A stretch of DNA of 64,000 nucleotides from Litorilituus lipolyticus (GCF_006439335.1 NZ_SAWY01000041.1:254775-318774); one strand, 5' to 3'; positions 7,621 through 17,113 are shown, counted from the stretch's first letter. Notes: a model not told the origin generated them from the letters alone. A program made the numbers and translations.

Positions 7621-10600
7621 ATGACTTCACCTGATAAACATACCAATGAAGCGTTAGATCAAGAAAACTTGAATCGAACAAATATTGATAATATTGATAC
7701 ACATAAAGGCTTAATTGCTTGGTTTGCTCGCAATAGCGTTGCTGCAAACTTACTTATGATTTTTATCTTAGTTGGTGGTTTCTTAACGATAAACACCATC
7801 AACAAACAAATGTTTCCGCAAGTTAAAATTAACTGGATTTCTTATGCTGCGCCTTATCCAGGTGCTGCTCCGCAAGAAGTTGAGGAAGGCATTACTATTA
7901 AAATTGAGGAAGCTCTAGAGTCAGTACAAGGCCTTAAGCGTGTTATTACGTATTCAAACCGAGGGTATTCTAATGGTTGGTTCGAAGTTGACACTGATTA
8001 TGATCCGCAACTTGTCTTAGAAGAAGTTAAGTCTGCAATAGACTCTATTCCAAGCTTTCCAGATGGTATGGAGCGTATCAAAGTTGAGCGTGAAAAATAT
8101 CGTCAAGAAGTAATGTACATCAGCTTATATGGTGATTTAACCAATAAAGAACTTAAAGAATTAGGTCGTAAAATTCACGATGAAATTCAACAGCTGCCAT
8201 TAGTGAATGTCTCTGAATTTTTTAGTGGCTTAGGTTATGAAATTTCAATTGAAGTCAGTAAAGATAAATTAAGAGAATATGACTTAAGCTTTAGAGATGT
8301 TGCTAATGCGGTAAGAGGTCATTCACGTAATATGTCAGCTGGGCAGATTCGTGCAGAAAATGGTTATATTAATTTACGTGTTGAAGAACAAGCCTATCGT
8401 GGACATGAGTTTGAACAAATACCTGTAGTCACTTTAGAAGACGGCACTAAGGTGATGCTAGGCGACTTAGCTACCATTATTGATGGTTTTGAAGAAGGCT
8501 TACAATACTCGAAATTCAATGGGAAAAACTCGGTAACTTTCTTTATCGGTGCAGCTGAGAATCAAAGCATTACTGATGTTGCTGCTGTTTTAAATGGTTT
8601 TGTTGAGAAAAAATCAGGATCTTTACCTCAAGGCGTAAAACTAGAAACTTGGGTCGATATGACTTACTACCTTGAAGGTCGTTTAGACATGATGATGGAT
8701 AACATGAAAAGCGGTGCAGTGCTGGTTTTCTTAATGTTAGCCTTGTTTTTACGTGTTCGATTAGCTTTTTGGGTAATGATGGGGTTACCTGTTTGTTTCT
8801 TAGGAACCTTACTGGTTATGCCGATGGAATTTGTTAATGTCACCATTAACATCACCAGCTTATTTGCCTTTATTTTAGTGTTGGGTATTGTGGTCGATGA
8901 TGCGATCGTGATGGGCGAAAGTGCCCATGACGAGATAGAGCAGCGAGGCCACAGTATCGATAACGTTATTCGTGGAGTAAAGCGTGTTGCTATGCCAGCA
9001 ACGTTTGGGGTATTAACGACTATTGCCGTGTTCTTACCCTTCGTTTTAGATAATGATCCTGGTGCTGCATTTAGTAAGTCGATTGGTTTTGTTGTGGTGT
9101 TCTGTTTAATTTTCTCATTAATTGAATCGAAGTTGATTTTGCCTGCGCATTTAGCTCAGATGAAAATGAAGAAGTTTAATCCAAAAAACCCGTTAGATAG
9201 ATTACGCGCTGTAATTGACAGCTCATTAAAGAAATTTATCGACAACGTGTATCGTCCAACTTTAGCTGTTTGTATTAAGTATCGTTACGGCGTATTGATG
9301 TTCTTTATCAGCATCATGTTGCTAAGTGCAGGTTTGTTCCAAGGTGGTTTAGTACGCTTTATTGGTCAACCTAAAATACCTCATGATTTCCCACGTATTA
9401 CAGTGGAAATGAATATTGATGCTTCAGAGAAAGCGACGTTATCTGCTGTATTGAATATTCAAAATGTCTTGTACCGTATAGATCAAGAAATTGAAGCTGA
9501 GCACGGTAATGGCATGATTTCTGATATGCAAGTTGATTTGCGTAGCAGAACCGAAGGCCGCGTAATGGTTAAGCTTGTTGATCCTGAATTGCGAGCCATG
9601 GATACGTTTGAACTTGCAGATAAATGGCGTAATGCAATTCCGAATTACCCTGGTGTTAAATCGTTAACCATTAGTGATAATTTATTTGGCGGTGGCCGTG
9701 ATGATGGTGATATTGCTTTTAGATTAGAGTCGCAAAATGATGAGCAGTTGTTGGCAGCCGCTAAAGAGTTGAAAATAAAGCTTAACTCTTTGAAAGGTGT
9801 GGGTGATGTGAATGATTCTCGTCAAACCAGCGCTAAAGAAGTGCAGTTTGAATTAAAACCTTTAGCATACTCAATGGGCCTAACATTAGCTGACATCGCT
9901 TCACAGGTTAGCTATAGTTTTTATGGCCTTGAAGCACAGCGTATTCTTCGTGATACCGAAGAAATTAAAGTGATGGTTCGCTACCCGCAAGCGGAGCGTA
10001 GTTCAGTTGGTCATGTGGATGATGTGATGATTCAAGCACCTAATGGCGCAGAGTTACCATTATCAGAGCTAGCTGAGATTAAATTGACCGATGGTGTGAC
10101 CCGTATTCGTCGTGAAAATGGCAACCGAACTATTAACGTTTGGGCGAGTGTTGATGCAGAGCAAGTAGAACCATTTAAAGTGGCTAATGATATTCGAGAT
10201 AACTTTATTCCGAAACTATTACGTCAATTCCCACTAGTTAAAAGTGAAGTAACAGGTAGTATCCAAGAAGAAATGGATAGTATTAATAATCAGTTACGTG
10301 ATTTTGCTATTTCATTGATGGTTATCTTCTCATTGCTTGCAATTCCGTTAAAGTCATACTCACAAGCTGTAATGATTATGATCGTTATCCCATTTGGCAT
10401 CATAGGTTCAGTATTTGGTCATTTAATTTTGGGAATGAACTTAAATGCGCTATCGGTGATGGGGATATTAGCGGCTGCAGGTGTTGTGGTGAATGATTCC
10501 TTAGTGATGGTTGATTATGTAAATAACGCTAGGCGCAGAGGCGAAAGTTTAAAAGACGCGGTGATGCATGCAGGTACTAAACGCTTTAGAGCAATATTGC

Positions 10601-10857
10601 TAACTTCTCTTACAACGTTCATTGGTCTAGCGCCGATTATTTTCTTTGAAACGAGTATGCAAGCACAAATTGTTATTCCAATGGCAGTATCATTAGCATT
10701 TGGTGTACTTTTTGCGACTGTTGTGACTCTAGGATTAATACCTTGTCTATATCTTATCATTGAAGATATTCGTCACTTATTTACAAGAAAGAAGCGCAAG
10801 CAGAAAGCGCTTGAAGATAGTCATGCAGTTAAGACGGAAGAGCTTCCTTCTAGTTAA
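7621..10857 (+). CDS. RND efflux permease
   Basis: A 1078-residue RND pump with the usual duplicated architecture: twelve membrane segments and two large periplasmic loops. Visible landmarks are the first helix after GLIAWFARNSVAANLLMIF, the proton-relay region LGIVVDDAIVMGE in helix 4, and the C-terminal counterpart GVVVNDSLVMVDYVNNARRRG. The acidic VVDD pair is conserved as in HAE-family pumps. It forms a two-gene operon with the adaptor and ends at a strong terminator. Substrate cannot be read from the sequence; export of lipophilic compounds is typical, and the neighbouring metabolite locus makes a link possible but unproven. Confidence 0.9.
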   Translation: MTSPDKHTNEALDQENLNRTNIDNIDTHKGLIAWFARNSVAANLLMIFILVGGFLTINTINKQMFPQVKINWISYAAPYPGAAPQEVEEGITIKIEEALESVQGLKRVITYSNRGYSNGWFEVDTDYDPQLVLEEVKSAIDSIPSFPDGMERIKVEREKYRQEVMYISLYGDLTNKELKELGRKIHDEIQQLPLVNVSEFFSGLGYEISIEVSKDKLREYDLSFRDVANAVRGHSRNMSAGQIRAENGYINLRVEEQAYRGHEFEQIPVVTLEDGTKVMLGDLATIIDGFEEGLQYSKFNGKNSVTFFIGAAENQSITDVAAVLNGFVEKKSGSLPQGVKLETWVDMTYYLEGRLDMMMDNMKSGAVLVFLMLALFLRVRLAFWVMMGLPVCFLGTLLVMPMEFVNVTINITSLFAFILVLGIVVDDAIVMGESAHDEIEQRGHSIDNVIRGVKRVAMPATFGVLTTIAVFLPFVLDNDPGAAFSKSIGFVVVFCLIFSLIESKLILPAHLAQMKMKKFNPKNPLDRLRAVIDSSLKKFIDNVYRPTLAVCIKYRYGVLMFFISIMLLSAGLFQGGLVRFIGQPKIPHDFPRITVEMNIDASEKATLSAVLNIQNVLYRIDQEIEAEHGNGMISDMQVDLRSRTEGRVMVKLVDPELRAMDTFELADKWRNAIPNYPGVKSLTISDNLFGGGRDDGDIAFRLESQNDEQLLAAAKELKIKLNSLKGVGDVNDSRQTSAKEVQFELKPLAYSMGLTLADIASQVSYSFYGLEAQRILRDTEEIKVMVRYPQAERSSVGHVDDVMIQAPNGAELPLSELAEIKLTDGVTRIRRENGNRTINVWASVDAEQVEPFKVANDIRDNFIPKLLRQFPLVKSEVTGSIQEEMDSINNQLRDFAISLMVIFSLLAIPLKSYSQAVMIMIVIPFGIIGSVFGHLILGMNLNALSVMGILAAAGVVVNDSLVMVDYVNNARRRGESLKDAVMHAGTKRFRAILLTSLTTFIGLAPIIFFETSMQAQIVIPMAVSLAFGVLFATVVTLGLIPCLYLIIEDIRHLFTRKKRKQKALEDSHAVKTEELPSS

Positions 10858-10880
10858 CAGGTAGTGCGATTATTGTTATT

Positions 10881-10914
10881 AAAAACCACTGTTTATGCAG
10901 TGGTTTTTTTTCTT
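10881..10914 (+). terminator. Intrinsic terminator of the RND operon
   Basis: AAAACCACT and AGTGGTTTT form a 9-bp stem around an 8-base loop, followed directly by a T run. It lies just after the pump stop codon. Confidence 0.9.
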
Positions 10915-10979
10915 CAAAACACTTATGCTAACTTTCTTTTAATTCCCCGTACGCTAACCATTTTGTTTAAAGGTTTACA

Positions 10980-11819
10980 ATGAGCATGGCTTGCCAAAAC
11001 GTTAATAAAATCATGGCAAATGTTTTACCCTTAAGTCAATTTACTAGTTGGCAGAGGCTTCAATTTAGCAACAAAGCACTTGAAACCCCACTTGAAATCT
11101 TGCTGTTCAACACCAATAACCTTACTCAATTTGAAACGGATGAATTAGCCAGTACTTGGCTCACTGATAAAGAGTACCAAGTCTTCACACGTCGAAAGGC
11201 TAAGTCAGCCAAAAAAGAGTTTGTAGCTAGTCGTATACTGATAAAGCAACTTGTCAGAGCATGGTTATTTAACGAAAAAAGGAAGTTTATTGGTGGGAGT
11301 GAGGCACTAACGTTTAAAAGTATTTCTGTTTGCTTTAACGAGCAACTGTCGCGCCTAGAGGTCTTTGTTCGGAACAAACGCTTACCCGTGACAGTATCGA
11401 TTAGCCACAGTGCGGGGCAAGTTCTAATTGCTTTTTCACCTAGAGCAATTGAGTTAGGTGTGGATATTGAAAAATATAAACAAAAGCGCAATGTAATTAA
11501 GCTATCAGAGCACTTTTATCATACCCTAGAGGCGCAAATGGTAAATCAGTTGGGTGAAGAGTACTTCTACCGAATATGGACCCTTAAAGAGTCTTTAGCC
11601 AAAGCAAGTCAACAAGGGATTATGGATTTATTGGCAAAAGATACGTTGAGTCAATTAGCTTATCAGTTTCCTAATATGTCTTTTGTTAGTACCAACGAGT
11701 ATCAAGTGACAGATGTGAATAATATTAAACACCGCTTTGATTTAACTGTGATGGCAACAAATGTTGGATTTGAGGGTATACAAATTCTTCAAATGACGAA
11801 ACAAGATTTAAAAAATTGA
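10980..11819 (+). CDS. Sfp-type 4'-phosphopantetheinyl transferase
   Basis: A 279-residue Sfp/HetI-class transferase that would move 4'-phosphopantetheine from CoA to the active serine of carrier proteins. The family motifs are clear: VSISHSAG, then ELGVDIEKYK (Mg-binding Asp/Glu) and FYRIWTLKESLAKA (the W-x-x-KE-x-x-K block). ATG 10980 follows an AAAGG site. It is the first gene of the dialkylresorcinol lobe, so activation of the three ACPs encoded in this window (22111, 33389, 33655) is the natural role, though it could also serve general metabolism. It is not related to a short AcpS-type enzyme. Confidence 0.88.
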   Translation: MSMACQNVNKIMANVLPLSQFTSWQRLQFSNKALETPLEILLFNTNNLTQFETDELASTWLTDKEYQVFTRRKAKSAKKEFVASRILIKQLVRAWLFNEKRKFIGGSEALTFKSISVCFNEQLSRLEVFVRNKRLPVTVSISHSAGQVLIAFSPRAIELGVDIEKYKQKRNVIKLSEHFYHTLEAQMVNQLGEEYFYRIWTLKESLAKASQQGIMDLLAKDTLSQLAYQFPNMSFVSTNEYQVTDVNNIKHRFDLTVMATNVGFEGIQILQMTKQDLKN

Positions 11820-11973
11820 TCTGCTTGGCCTGTGTAGAGAAATACTGGAAAATTAACCCTCCTAGTTAGTAAGATTAATGCTAGTATAGCAAAAAGATTT
11901 CTCTCAAATTACATTAGGTTAGTGCAATTTATTGTCAGGGAGATGTTAAATATTTTAAGATTTTATATTCATC

Positions 11974-12756
11974 ATGCTCAAAAAAATTAATCATATCTGG
12001 CGAATTTTCGCGACTGGACTTTGTTTTTCATTGTTTGGAATTGGCGGGCTTTTGCTGACTGTTTTTGTCTTTCCATTACAAAAAATTATTATTTCAGACA
12101 GTGATGCTCAGAAAAAAGTGGCGCGTAAAACCGTTCATTATACTTTTAAGTTTTTTATTGCTTTTATGGGGCTTTGTCGAATCTTTAAGTTCGATCTTGA
12201 AAAGGCTCAAGCATTGAGAACATTGAAGGGTGAACTTGTTTTAGCAAATCATCCATCGTTAATTGATGTCGTAGTGCTCATTTCCATTATGCCCAATGCG
12301 GATTGCGTAGTGAAAGCGCATTTATTTAAAAATCCTTTTTTACGTGGTGTAGTACGTAATACTGGGTATATTAGTAATGCCGATCCACAAGGGTTGTTAG
12401 CTGACTGTTCAACGTCACTGGCAGCTGGTAATAACTTGATTATATTTCCTGAAGGGACGCGGACAAAGCCAGGACAAAAAATTAAATTTCAACGAGGCGC
12501 TGCCAACATCGCATTACGCTGTTTAAGAGCAGATAAAGTCAAGCGTGAGGTGATAACAGTTTTACTTACAGTGAATCCAACAACGTTAACTAAGTCTGAA
12601 CCTTGGTATATTGTGCCAGAACATAAGGCGCTATTTAGTGCTCAACTTATTGAAAATAATATCGCTATTCCAACGGTGAATGAGAGTATGGTTAGTAAAC
12701 AGGTAAGAGGATTAAATGATACTATTGAGCGATTTTTTACTGAAATGATTGTATGA
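11974..12756 (+). CDS. PlsC-like lysophospholipid acyltransferase
   Basis: A 260-residue membrane-associated acyltransferase. An N-terminal hydrophobic segment precedes the catalytic NHPSLID (NHx4D box, about residue 90) and the glycerolipid-binding FPEGTRTKPG motif (about 155). General lysophosphatidate acyltransferases share these boxes. Canonical aryl polyene clusters carry such a gene between the chain-length factor and the ACPs; here that position is empty, so this protein may be the displaced counterpart (ApeD-like). That assignment is inference. It may be cotranscribed with the phosphopantetheinyl transferase upstream and the PqiA-like gene downstream. Confidence 0.82.
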   Translation: MLKKINHIWRIFATGLCFSLFGIGGLLLTVFVFPLQKIIISDSDAQKKVARKTVHYTFKFFIAFMGLCRIFKFDLEKAQALRTLKGELVLANHPSLIDVVVLISIMPNADCVVKAHLFKNPFLRGVVRNTGYISNADPQGLLADCSTSLAAGNNLIIFPEGTRTKPGQKIKFQRGAANIALRCLRADKVKREVITVLLTVNPTTLTKSEPWYIVPEHKALFSAQLIENNIAIPTVNESMVSKQVRGLNDTIERFFTEMIV

Positions 12757-12825
12757 TTTATCTCTTTCATTAAATCTTATATGAATAAAGTATTTAGGCC
12801 TTTGAATAATTAAGAAAATAGCTAT

Positions 12826-13386
12826 ATGAAGAAACACCTTGGATTTTTATTAAACGTACTCGCAATAGGCTTGTTTGTGCCTGGTATTATTTTACCTATG
12901 TTTTCGTTGAACATGACGATGAATGCTCAAGTAGCTAACGCGAGTGTCTCTTCTGGATTGCTCGATAAACAGCTCTCTCTTATTGGAACTATTCAAGAAT
13001 TATATCAAGATGATCGTGTTTTGGTGGCCAGCTTAATTTTGTTCTTTTCTTTGTGCATCCCGATATTGAAGTCATTATTAATGACATGGGCATATATTAA
13101 GAAAAATACTGAAATAGAAAAATCAATTTACCGCTTTATTAATGCTATTGGTAAATGGTCAATGGCTGATGTTTTTGTTGTCGCAATATTTTTAGCGGTT
13201 TTATCGACCAATCATGGTGAGACAGCGACGAGTCAACAATTACAACTATTTGCTTTTAAAATTGATGTGCTCACGTCAACAGAAACCTTGTCGGCTGTAG
13301 GGCAAGGTTTTTATTATTTTGTTGGTTATTGTTTATTATCGCTATTAGCAACTCAAATAAGTCATAGCAGTCTTAAAGAAGATTAG
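12826..13386 (+). CDS. PqiA-like membrane protein
   Basis: A 186-residue inner-membrane protein resembling one half of PqiA (paraquat-inducible protein A family). It has four predicted membrane segments: LLNVLAIGLFVPGIILPMF, VLVASLILFFSLCIPILKS, MADVFVVAIFLAVLS and FYYFVGYCLLSLLA. The phrases IPILKS and GKWSMADVFVVAI are family hallmarks. The usual cysteine-rich zinc segments and the partner MCE-domain PqiB are absent. It follows the PlsC-like gene after about 70 bases. PqiA-type proteins are linked to lipid transport across the envelope; a role in moving a lipid-like product is speculative. Confidence 0.75.
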   Translation: MKKHLGFLLNVLAIGLFVPGIILPMFSLNMTMNAQVANASVSSGLLDKQLSLIGTIQELYQDDRVLVASLILFFSLCIPILKSLLMTWAYIKKNTEIEKSIYRFINAIGKWSMADVFVVAIFLAVLSTNHGETATSQQLQLFAFKIDVLTSTETLSAVGQGFYYFVGYCLLSLLATQISHSSLKED

Positions 13387-13414
13387 TGCAGTAATTCATT
13401 TTAGGGTAAAGTGT

Positions 13415-13446
13415 ATAAAAAAGGCTCATCATTAGATGAGCCTTAT
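13415..13446 (-). terminator. Terminator of the dar operon (possibly bidirectional)
   Basis: AAGGCTCATC and GATGAGCCTT form a perfect 10-bp stem with an ATTA loop. Read on the minus strand it is followed by a T run, as expected for the end of the BtrH-like gene. It also lies just beyond the convergent PqiA-like gene. Confidence 0.85.
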
Positions 13447-13472
13447 CGGTTTAGCTTATTGACGTATAGGGA

Positions 13473-14483
13473 TCAAGCAGCGGGCTTAATGGTTAACAGC
13501 GTTTCGCGCAACGCTTGCTCTTGATCTGCACAACTAGTCAGCTTAGTTGCAACATCGTCTAAGGTAAGCTCTTTACGCTTTTTACAAAACAGTACTGCAT
13601 CCATGGCAAATTCACGCCAGTTATCGCCAACCTCAGTGCCTTGTTTTGCTGCTTCAACAAGTTGTTTATTCCCGGTAATTTTTGCTGCTTCATCAAGGAA
13701 ACTGGCAAACATAAAACGAAAACCTGCGCCACCAGTACCAATTTCTTCTTGCATGCGGACAATATTGCCGAGAAATAATTTTTGATATTTTGGTTTTTCT
13801 TTTTTCAACAACTTAATTTTTTTAGCGAGGTGTCTAATGCCTTTATTACCAAAGAAAGGCAAGAAGATACCATTCATCATTTTAGCTGTTTTCTTAATTG
13901 CACTATAAATATGCGGGGTTAAGTCAACGCTTTCAGGTACGTTTCTGATCACATACATTAAGCCCTTGGCAGCGAGTGCACCTTTAGCAAAACGCGCTCT
14001 TTGCAGATCTTCTGCTGGGCATTCAACTAAATGCTCAAACACAGGATCACTAATTAAATAATTTCCTTGGGCTGTTTTACCATAAACAACTAAGTTATGC
14101 GCATTAAAATGAAAGCGCATGTCCTCTGGGAAATAAGGTAACCAATACACAGACGTTTGCAAACCAACTAAATTACCTTTAGCTAATTCATCGTCAAGAG
14201 CTTGCATCCCCTTTTTTTGATCGGAAAATTTTTGACTAAACAGTTCAACTTTGAGTTTTTTACACACCGTTTTGATAATTGTTTTCGGCGGCATGCGATA
14301 AGCGACTAACGGTAAACCACCCAGCTTAACAATCGGTAAGTAAACAAAGTTCATTGCAGAAGCTAAACCGAAAGCCATCGGCTCAGATATATTTAACCCT
14401 TTACTGCGCAGTAAAGTTGAAATAACACCGGTTTCACAGTGTGATGATTGTTGATGTTCAATATCAAGGATAATATCAGTCAT
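13473..14483 (-). CDS. BtrH-like acyl-ACP transferase family protein
   Basis: A 336-residue cytoplasmic protein of the BtrH N-terminal family, papain-like in fold. Near the start is HCETGVISTLLRSKGL, where the cysteine is the likely nucleophile, and further on HFNAHNLVVYGK and GNYLISDPVFEH supply the His and Asp of the peptidase-like triad. In butirosin synthesis BtrH moves an acyl group from an acyl carrier protein to an amine or alcohol acceptor. Here it is the last gene of the DarA/DarB operon, so acyl transfer between an ACP and the dialkylresorcinol or another acceptor is a reasonable inference. The C-terminal half matches no function I can name. Confidence 0.8.
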   Translation of the reverse strand: MTDIILDIEHQQSSHCETGVISTLLRSKGLNISEPMAFGLASAMNFVYLPIVKLGGLPLVAYRMPPKTIIKTVCKKLKVELFSQKFSDQKKGMQALDDELAKGNLVGLQTSVYWLPYFPEDMRFHFNAHNLVVYGKTAQGNYLISDPVFEHLVECPAEDLQRARFAKGALAAKGLMYVIRNVPESVDLTPHIYSAIKKTAKMMNGIFLPFFGNKGIRHLAKKIKLLKKEKPKYQKLFLGNIVRMQEEIGTGGAGFRFMFASFLDEAAKITGNKQLVEAAKQGTEVGDNWREFAMDAVLFCKKRKELTLDDVATKLTSCADQEQALRETLLTIKPAA

Positions 14484-14503
14484 GTTTTGGTTTCTAATCA
14501 GGG

Positions 14504-14920
14504 CTATTCTGGAGTTGTATTTTGCTTAGGTAAACTTCGTAATTCATCAACAGTGAGTTTCATCACGTCTGAGTATACAGCTAATTTTTTTAAAGAAAGT
14601 TTATTAAACACTTTAGGCGTTAAATGGCGCTTTATTTGCCATTGAAAAAAACCTGTGGTTTGCGCTAATGATACGATATCAAAACGTAAGCGTAGCATGT
14701 GGTAAGCGAGGGGCGATACTTCACCAAGTTGAGCTTGCAATAAGGCTTCATCGGTCTGTTGTTGTAAATCATCAACAGCCATTTGTGTTGCAAAACTCTC
14801 TACTTCCCAACCTGTCGACTGTACACCTGTGTAATGACCTGTTTCATCAACCGCATAGACAAGTTTCTTCTGGCCTTGATAAGTTGCGCTATTATCTTGT
14901 GGGACATTTTTCTGTTCCAT
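14504..14920 (-). CDS. Small HTH-like protein in the dar operon
   Basis: A 138-residue protein without membrane segments. The N-terminal part (LVYAVDETGHYTGVQSTGWE) looks like a small beta region; the C-terminal part is helical, with LAQTTGFFQWQIKRHLTP followed by KVFNKLSLKKL and a final DELRSLP, reminiscent of a compact helix-turn-helix. I do not recognise a named family. It lies between DarB (2-base gap) and the BtrH-like gene (20-base gap), so it is cotranscribed with them. It may be a scaffold or regulatory subunit rather than an enzyme; no catalytic motif is visible. Confidence 0.7.
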   Translation of the reverse strand: MEQKNVPQDNSATYQGQKKLVYAVDETGHYTGVQSTGWEVESFATQMAVDDLQQQTDEALLQAQLGEVSPLAYHMLRLRFDIVSLAQTTGFFQWQIKRHLTPKVFNKLSLKKLAVYSDVMKLTVDELRSLPKQNTTPE

Positions 14921-14922
14921 GA

Positions 14923-16083
14923 TTACACCACAGTTAATTGCATAAAGGCGCTAGAGAATCGGCCACTTTCAGGGATATAGCACAGCAGCTTTTCTCCCTT
15001 AGTTAAGTTGCCCTTATTAAATAACTCTTCAAGCATAATAAAAATTGATGCAGAGCCAGTGTTGCCTTTAGTGGTTAAGTTGGTAAACCACTTGTCATAA
15101 GGAATTTCAAAGTTAATGTTTTGTAAGCCCTCAAAAACTTTTTCACGAAAATAGCCTGATGAATAATGTGGCACGAAATAATCATAATCATCTGCGTTTA
15201 AACCTCGCTTTTTAACAGAGTTCGCTAAGGTTCTTTCAACGGTTGTCTTGATGATGTTTTCATTCAGTAATTTTACATCTTGTTTAACTGATGCAATTGA
15301 TTGTTCGGCTCGTTCATTACTTGAGAAACGGGCATTGCCTACAATTTCACCATCTTGCTTTTCACATCCTGCATACATACAGGCTTCTAACTCGTTAGCA
15401 AAAGATAATACATCTATCCAATCAACGCGAAGTGATAAGCCTTCTGGGCTTGGTTCATTTGATAATAGGGCTGCTCCAGCGCCATCAGAGAGCATCCAGC
15501 GTAAGAAGTCTTTCTCAAAAGCAATTTCCGGCTTACTTTCTAGCTGAGCCACTTTATGTTCACATTCTGCATTGAAGTTTGAAGCATGCATGACATTGGA
15601 AGCTAGCTCACTAGCAACAACAACGCTTTTTTGGCTCTCGCCTGATTTTATGGCCATATAAGCATATTTTAATGCGGTTATACCACATAAACACACGCCA
15701 GAGGTCGAAACAACTTCTAACGGTGGGTTCTTTAACTCACCATGTACCATTACACCGTGATTTGGCAACGTTTGATCAGGTATGGAAGTGCTTGCCACTA
15801 AGGTATCGACGCTGGCCAGTTCACTAATTTGCGGAATTAATTTTTCTACGGCTTCGGCAGCTAAAGAGGCGTTGGTATAGTTATATTCGCCTGTCTCAGG
15901 GTCAATGCCATAATGGCGAGACTTTATTTGGTTACTACGAAGAATAATTGATTTTGCGCGCGAACGTTGTCCGCCAACTTGACCTAATACATTTTCCATC
16001 TCAGCATTGCTTACTGGTTCATTGGGCATTACTGCACTTAAGCGGTTGATATATACTGAGTTTGCTTTTTCTTGGGTTTCCAT
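14923..16083 (-). CDS. darB: StlD/DarB-family ketosynthase (KAS III fold)
   Basis: A 386-residue thiolase-fold condensing enzyme of the KAS III type. The nucleophile lies in GVCLCG (Cys131 or Cys133), with catalytic His306 (VPHYSSGY) and Asn341 (GNTGSAS). The length and the SGVCLCG context fit the StlD/DarB subfamily, which joins two beta-ketoacyl units (or an enoyl and a ketoacyl unit) toward dialkylresorcinols and stilbenes, rather than short housekeeping FabH. DarA is 9 bases upstream in the same operon, which strongly supports the call. In flexirubin-type loci this enzyme and DarA make the resorcinol partner of the polyene. Confidence 0.88.
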   Translation of the reverse strand: METQEKANSVYINRLSAVMPNEPVSNAEMENVLGQVGGQRSRAKSIILRSNQIKSRHYGIDPETGEYNYTNASLAAEAVEKLIPQISELASVDTLVASTSIPDQTLPNHGVMVHGELKNPPLEVVSTSGVCLCGITALKYAYMAIKSGESQKSVVVASELASNVMHASNFNAECEHKVAQLESKPEIAFEKDFLRWMLSDGAGAALLSNEPSPEGLSLRVDWIDVLSFANELEACMYAGCEKQDGEIVGNARFSSNERAEQSIASVKQDVKLLNENIIKTTVERTLANSVKKRGLNADDYDYFVPHYSSGYFREKVFEGLQNINFEIPYDKWFTNLTTKGNTGSASIFIMLEELFNKGNLTKGEKLLCYIPESGRFSSAFMQLTVV

Positions 16084-16092
16084 GGTGTAAAA

Positions 16093-17019
16093 CTACTCTC
16101 CAGAAGGCTTGGCAAAATATGCCTTTTGCGCATCGATGCGCTTTTTGGTAAAGGGGGCAATGATTTTCTTAATTAAGGCAGAAACGGGAACAACCGTTAA
16201 AATTAAGGTCAGTAAAAATAACACATAGACTGTTAGGCCACAACTTCTACGCAGGGAGTTTTGAGGGCCTAATGTGCTTAATATTTTACTCCAAATTCTA
16301 AAACTATGACTCGCTACTCGTTCACTGGCAATAAGCTTTTCATTAATTCTAACAGCAGATAAACCTGTTAACATTGGAGAGTGAATAATCGACTCATCTT
16401 GTGTTAAACGTTGGCAAATTGCTTGACCAAAACGTTGTGATTTTTCAATATCCTCATCACTCACACCTGCTTTAGGTACCCAGCCGTAGGCTTTTTTACG
16501 ACCGGTAAACATCCACAGAGGCGTTGCTAAAAAACTAAATGCAGCGCCACAATCATCTGTTAATGCCACATTATCAACTAAATTAGCATTGAGGTTTTTA
16601 AGTAGTTGTTTCATTTTTTCTTGGGCATTTAGCCACATGCCACGACAACCAATTACAGTAACAACAGGCTTGTCTTTGAAGAGCGTTTTGGCTTGCTCTG
16701 ATTGTAAAAATGAAGCAATAGGTCTGGAAGGTGATAGAAACCAAACTTGATAACTTAATATTATAAGGTCGTACTCATCAGCATTTTCGATAAAGTTTGG
16801 AGCAATGGGCTGAATGGTTTCGGGCGTCATTTTTACCGTTTCAGGAAAAATATGAAAAAACTTAAAAAAGGGCCATGGAAAAGGGTAGGGTTTCTCTGGG
16901 GTTATGGTGAGATAATCAAGCTCAATTTGTTCACTTTGTTGCAATGGTGAAATGATTGAATTGACGATTCGCGTTAACTGGCCTGTTTGAGAATAATTTA
17001 TAACGAGAACTTTACGCAC
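16093..17019 (-). CDS. darA: DarA-like dialkylresorcinol condensing/cyclising enzyme
   Basis: A 308-residue protein with a flavodoxin-like start (VLVINYSQTGQLTRIVNSI, phosphate loop YSQTGQ), a middle VVTVIGCRGMW segment and a C-terminal hydrophobic hairpin (VYVLFLLTLILTVVPVSALI) that would anchor it to the inner membrane. This is the layout of proteins named dialkylresorcinol condensing enzyme DarA, which work with DarB to close and aromatise the ring. It is the first gene of the minus-strand operon. The flavodoxin fold and the adjacent StlD/DarB gene are seen; the aromatisation role is known for the family and inferred here. Confidence 0.82.
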   Translation of the reverse strand: MRKVLVINYSQTGQLTRIVNSIISPLQQSEQIELDYLTITPEKPYPFPWPFFKFFHIFPETVKMTPETIQPIAPNFIENADEYDLIILSYQVWFLSPSRPIASFLQSEQAKTLFKDKPVVTVIGCRGMWLNAQEKMKQLLKNLNANLVDNVALTDDCGAAFSFLATPLWMFTGRKKAYGWVPKAGVSDEDIEKSQRFGQAICQRLTQDESIIHSPMLTGLSAVRINEKLIASERVASHSFRIWSKILSTLGPQNSLRRSCGLTVYVLFLLTLILTVVPVSALIKKIIAPFTKKRIDAQKAYFAKPSGE

Positions 17020-17113
17020 AGATAAAAACCTAAAGGGATATATTTTTGTGACATATTATACGTTATTGTCTTAAAATAGAAACTACCTGATTAGCCCAAT
17101 TTAGTGTCTTTTG
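17020..17113. promoter_or_regulatory. Divergent promoter region darA / DUF2141
   Basis: This short gap separates the dar operon from the plus-strand DUF2141 gene and must hold both promoters. It is AT-rich; I see no convincing operator. Confidence 0.4.

Noticed and set aside
14448-15547. Plus-strand frames of 65-99 residues across the dar operon
   Set aside because: They are antisense shadows of the BtrH-like, small HTH-like and DarB genes, with no recognisable domain or ribosome site.
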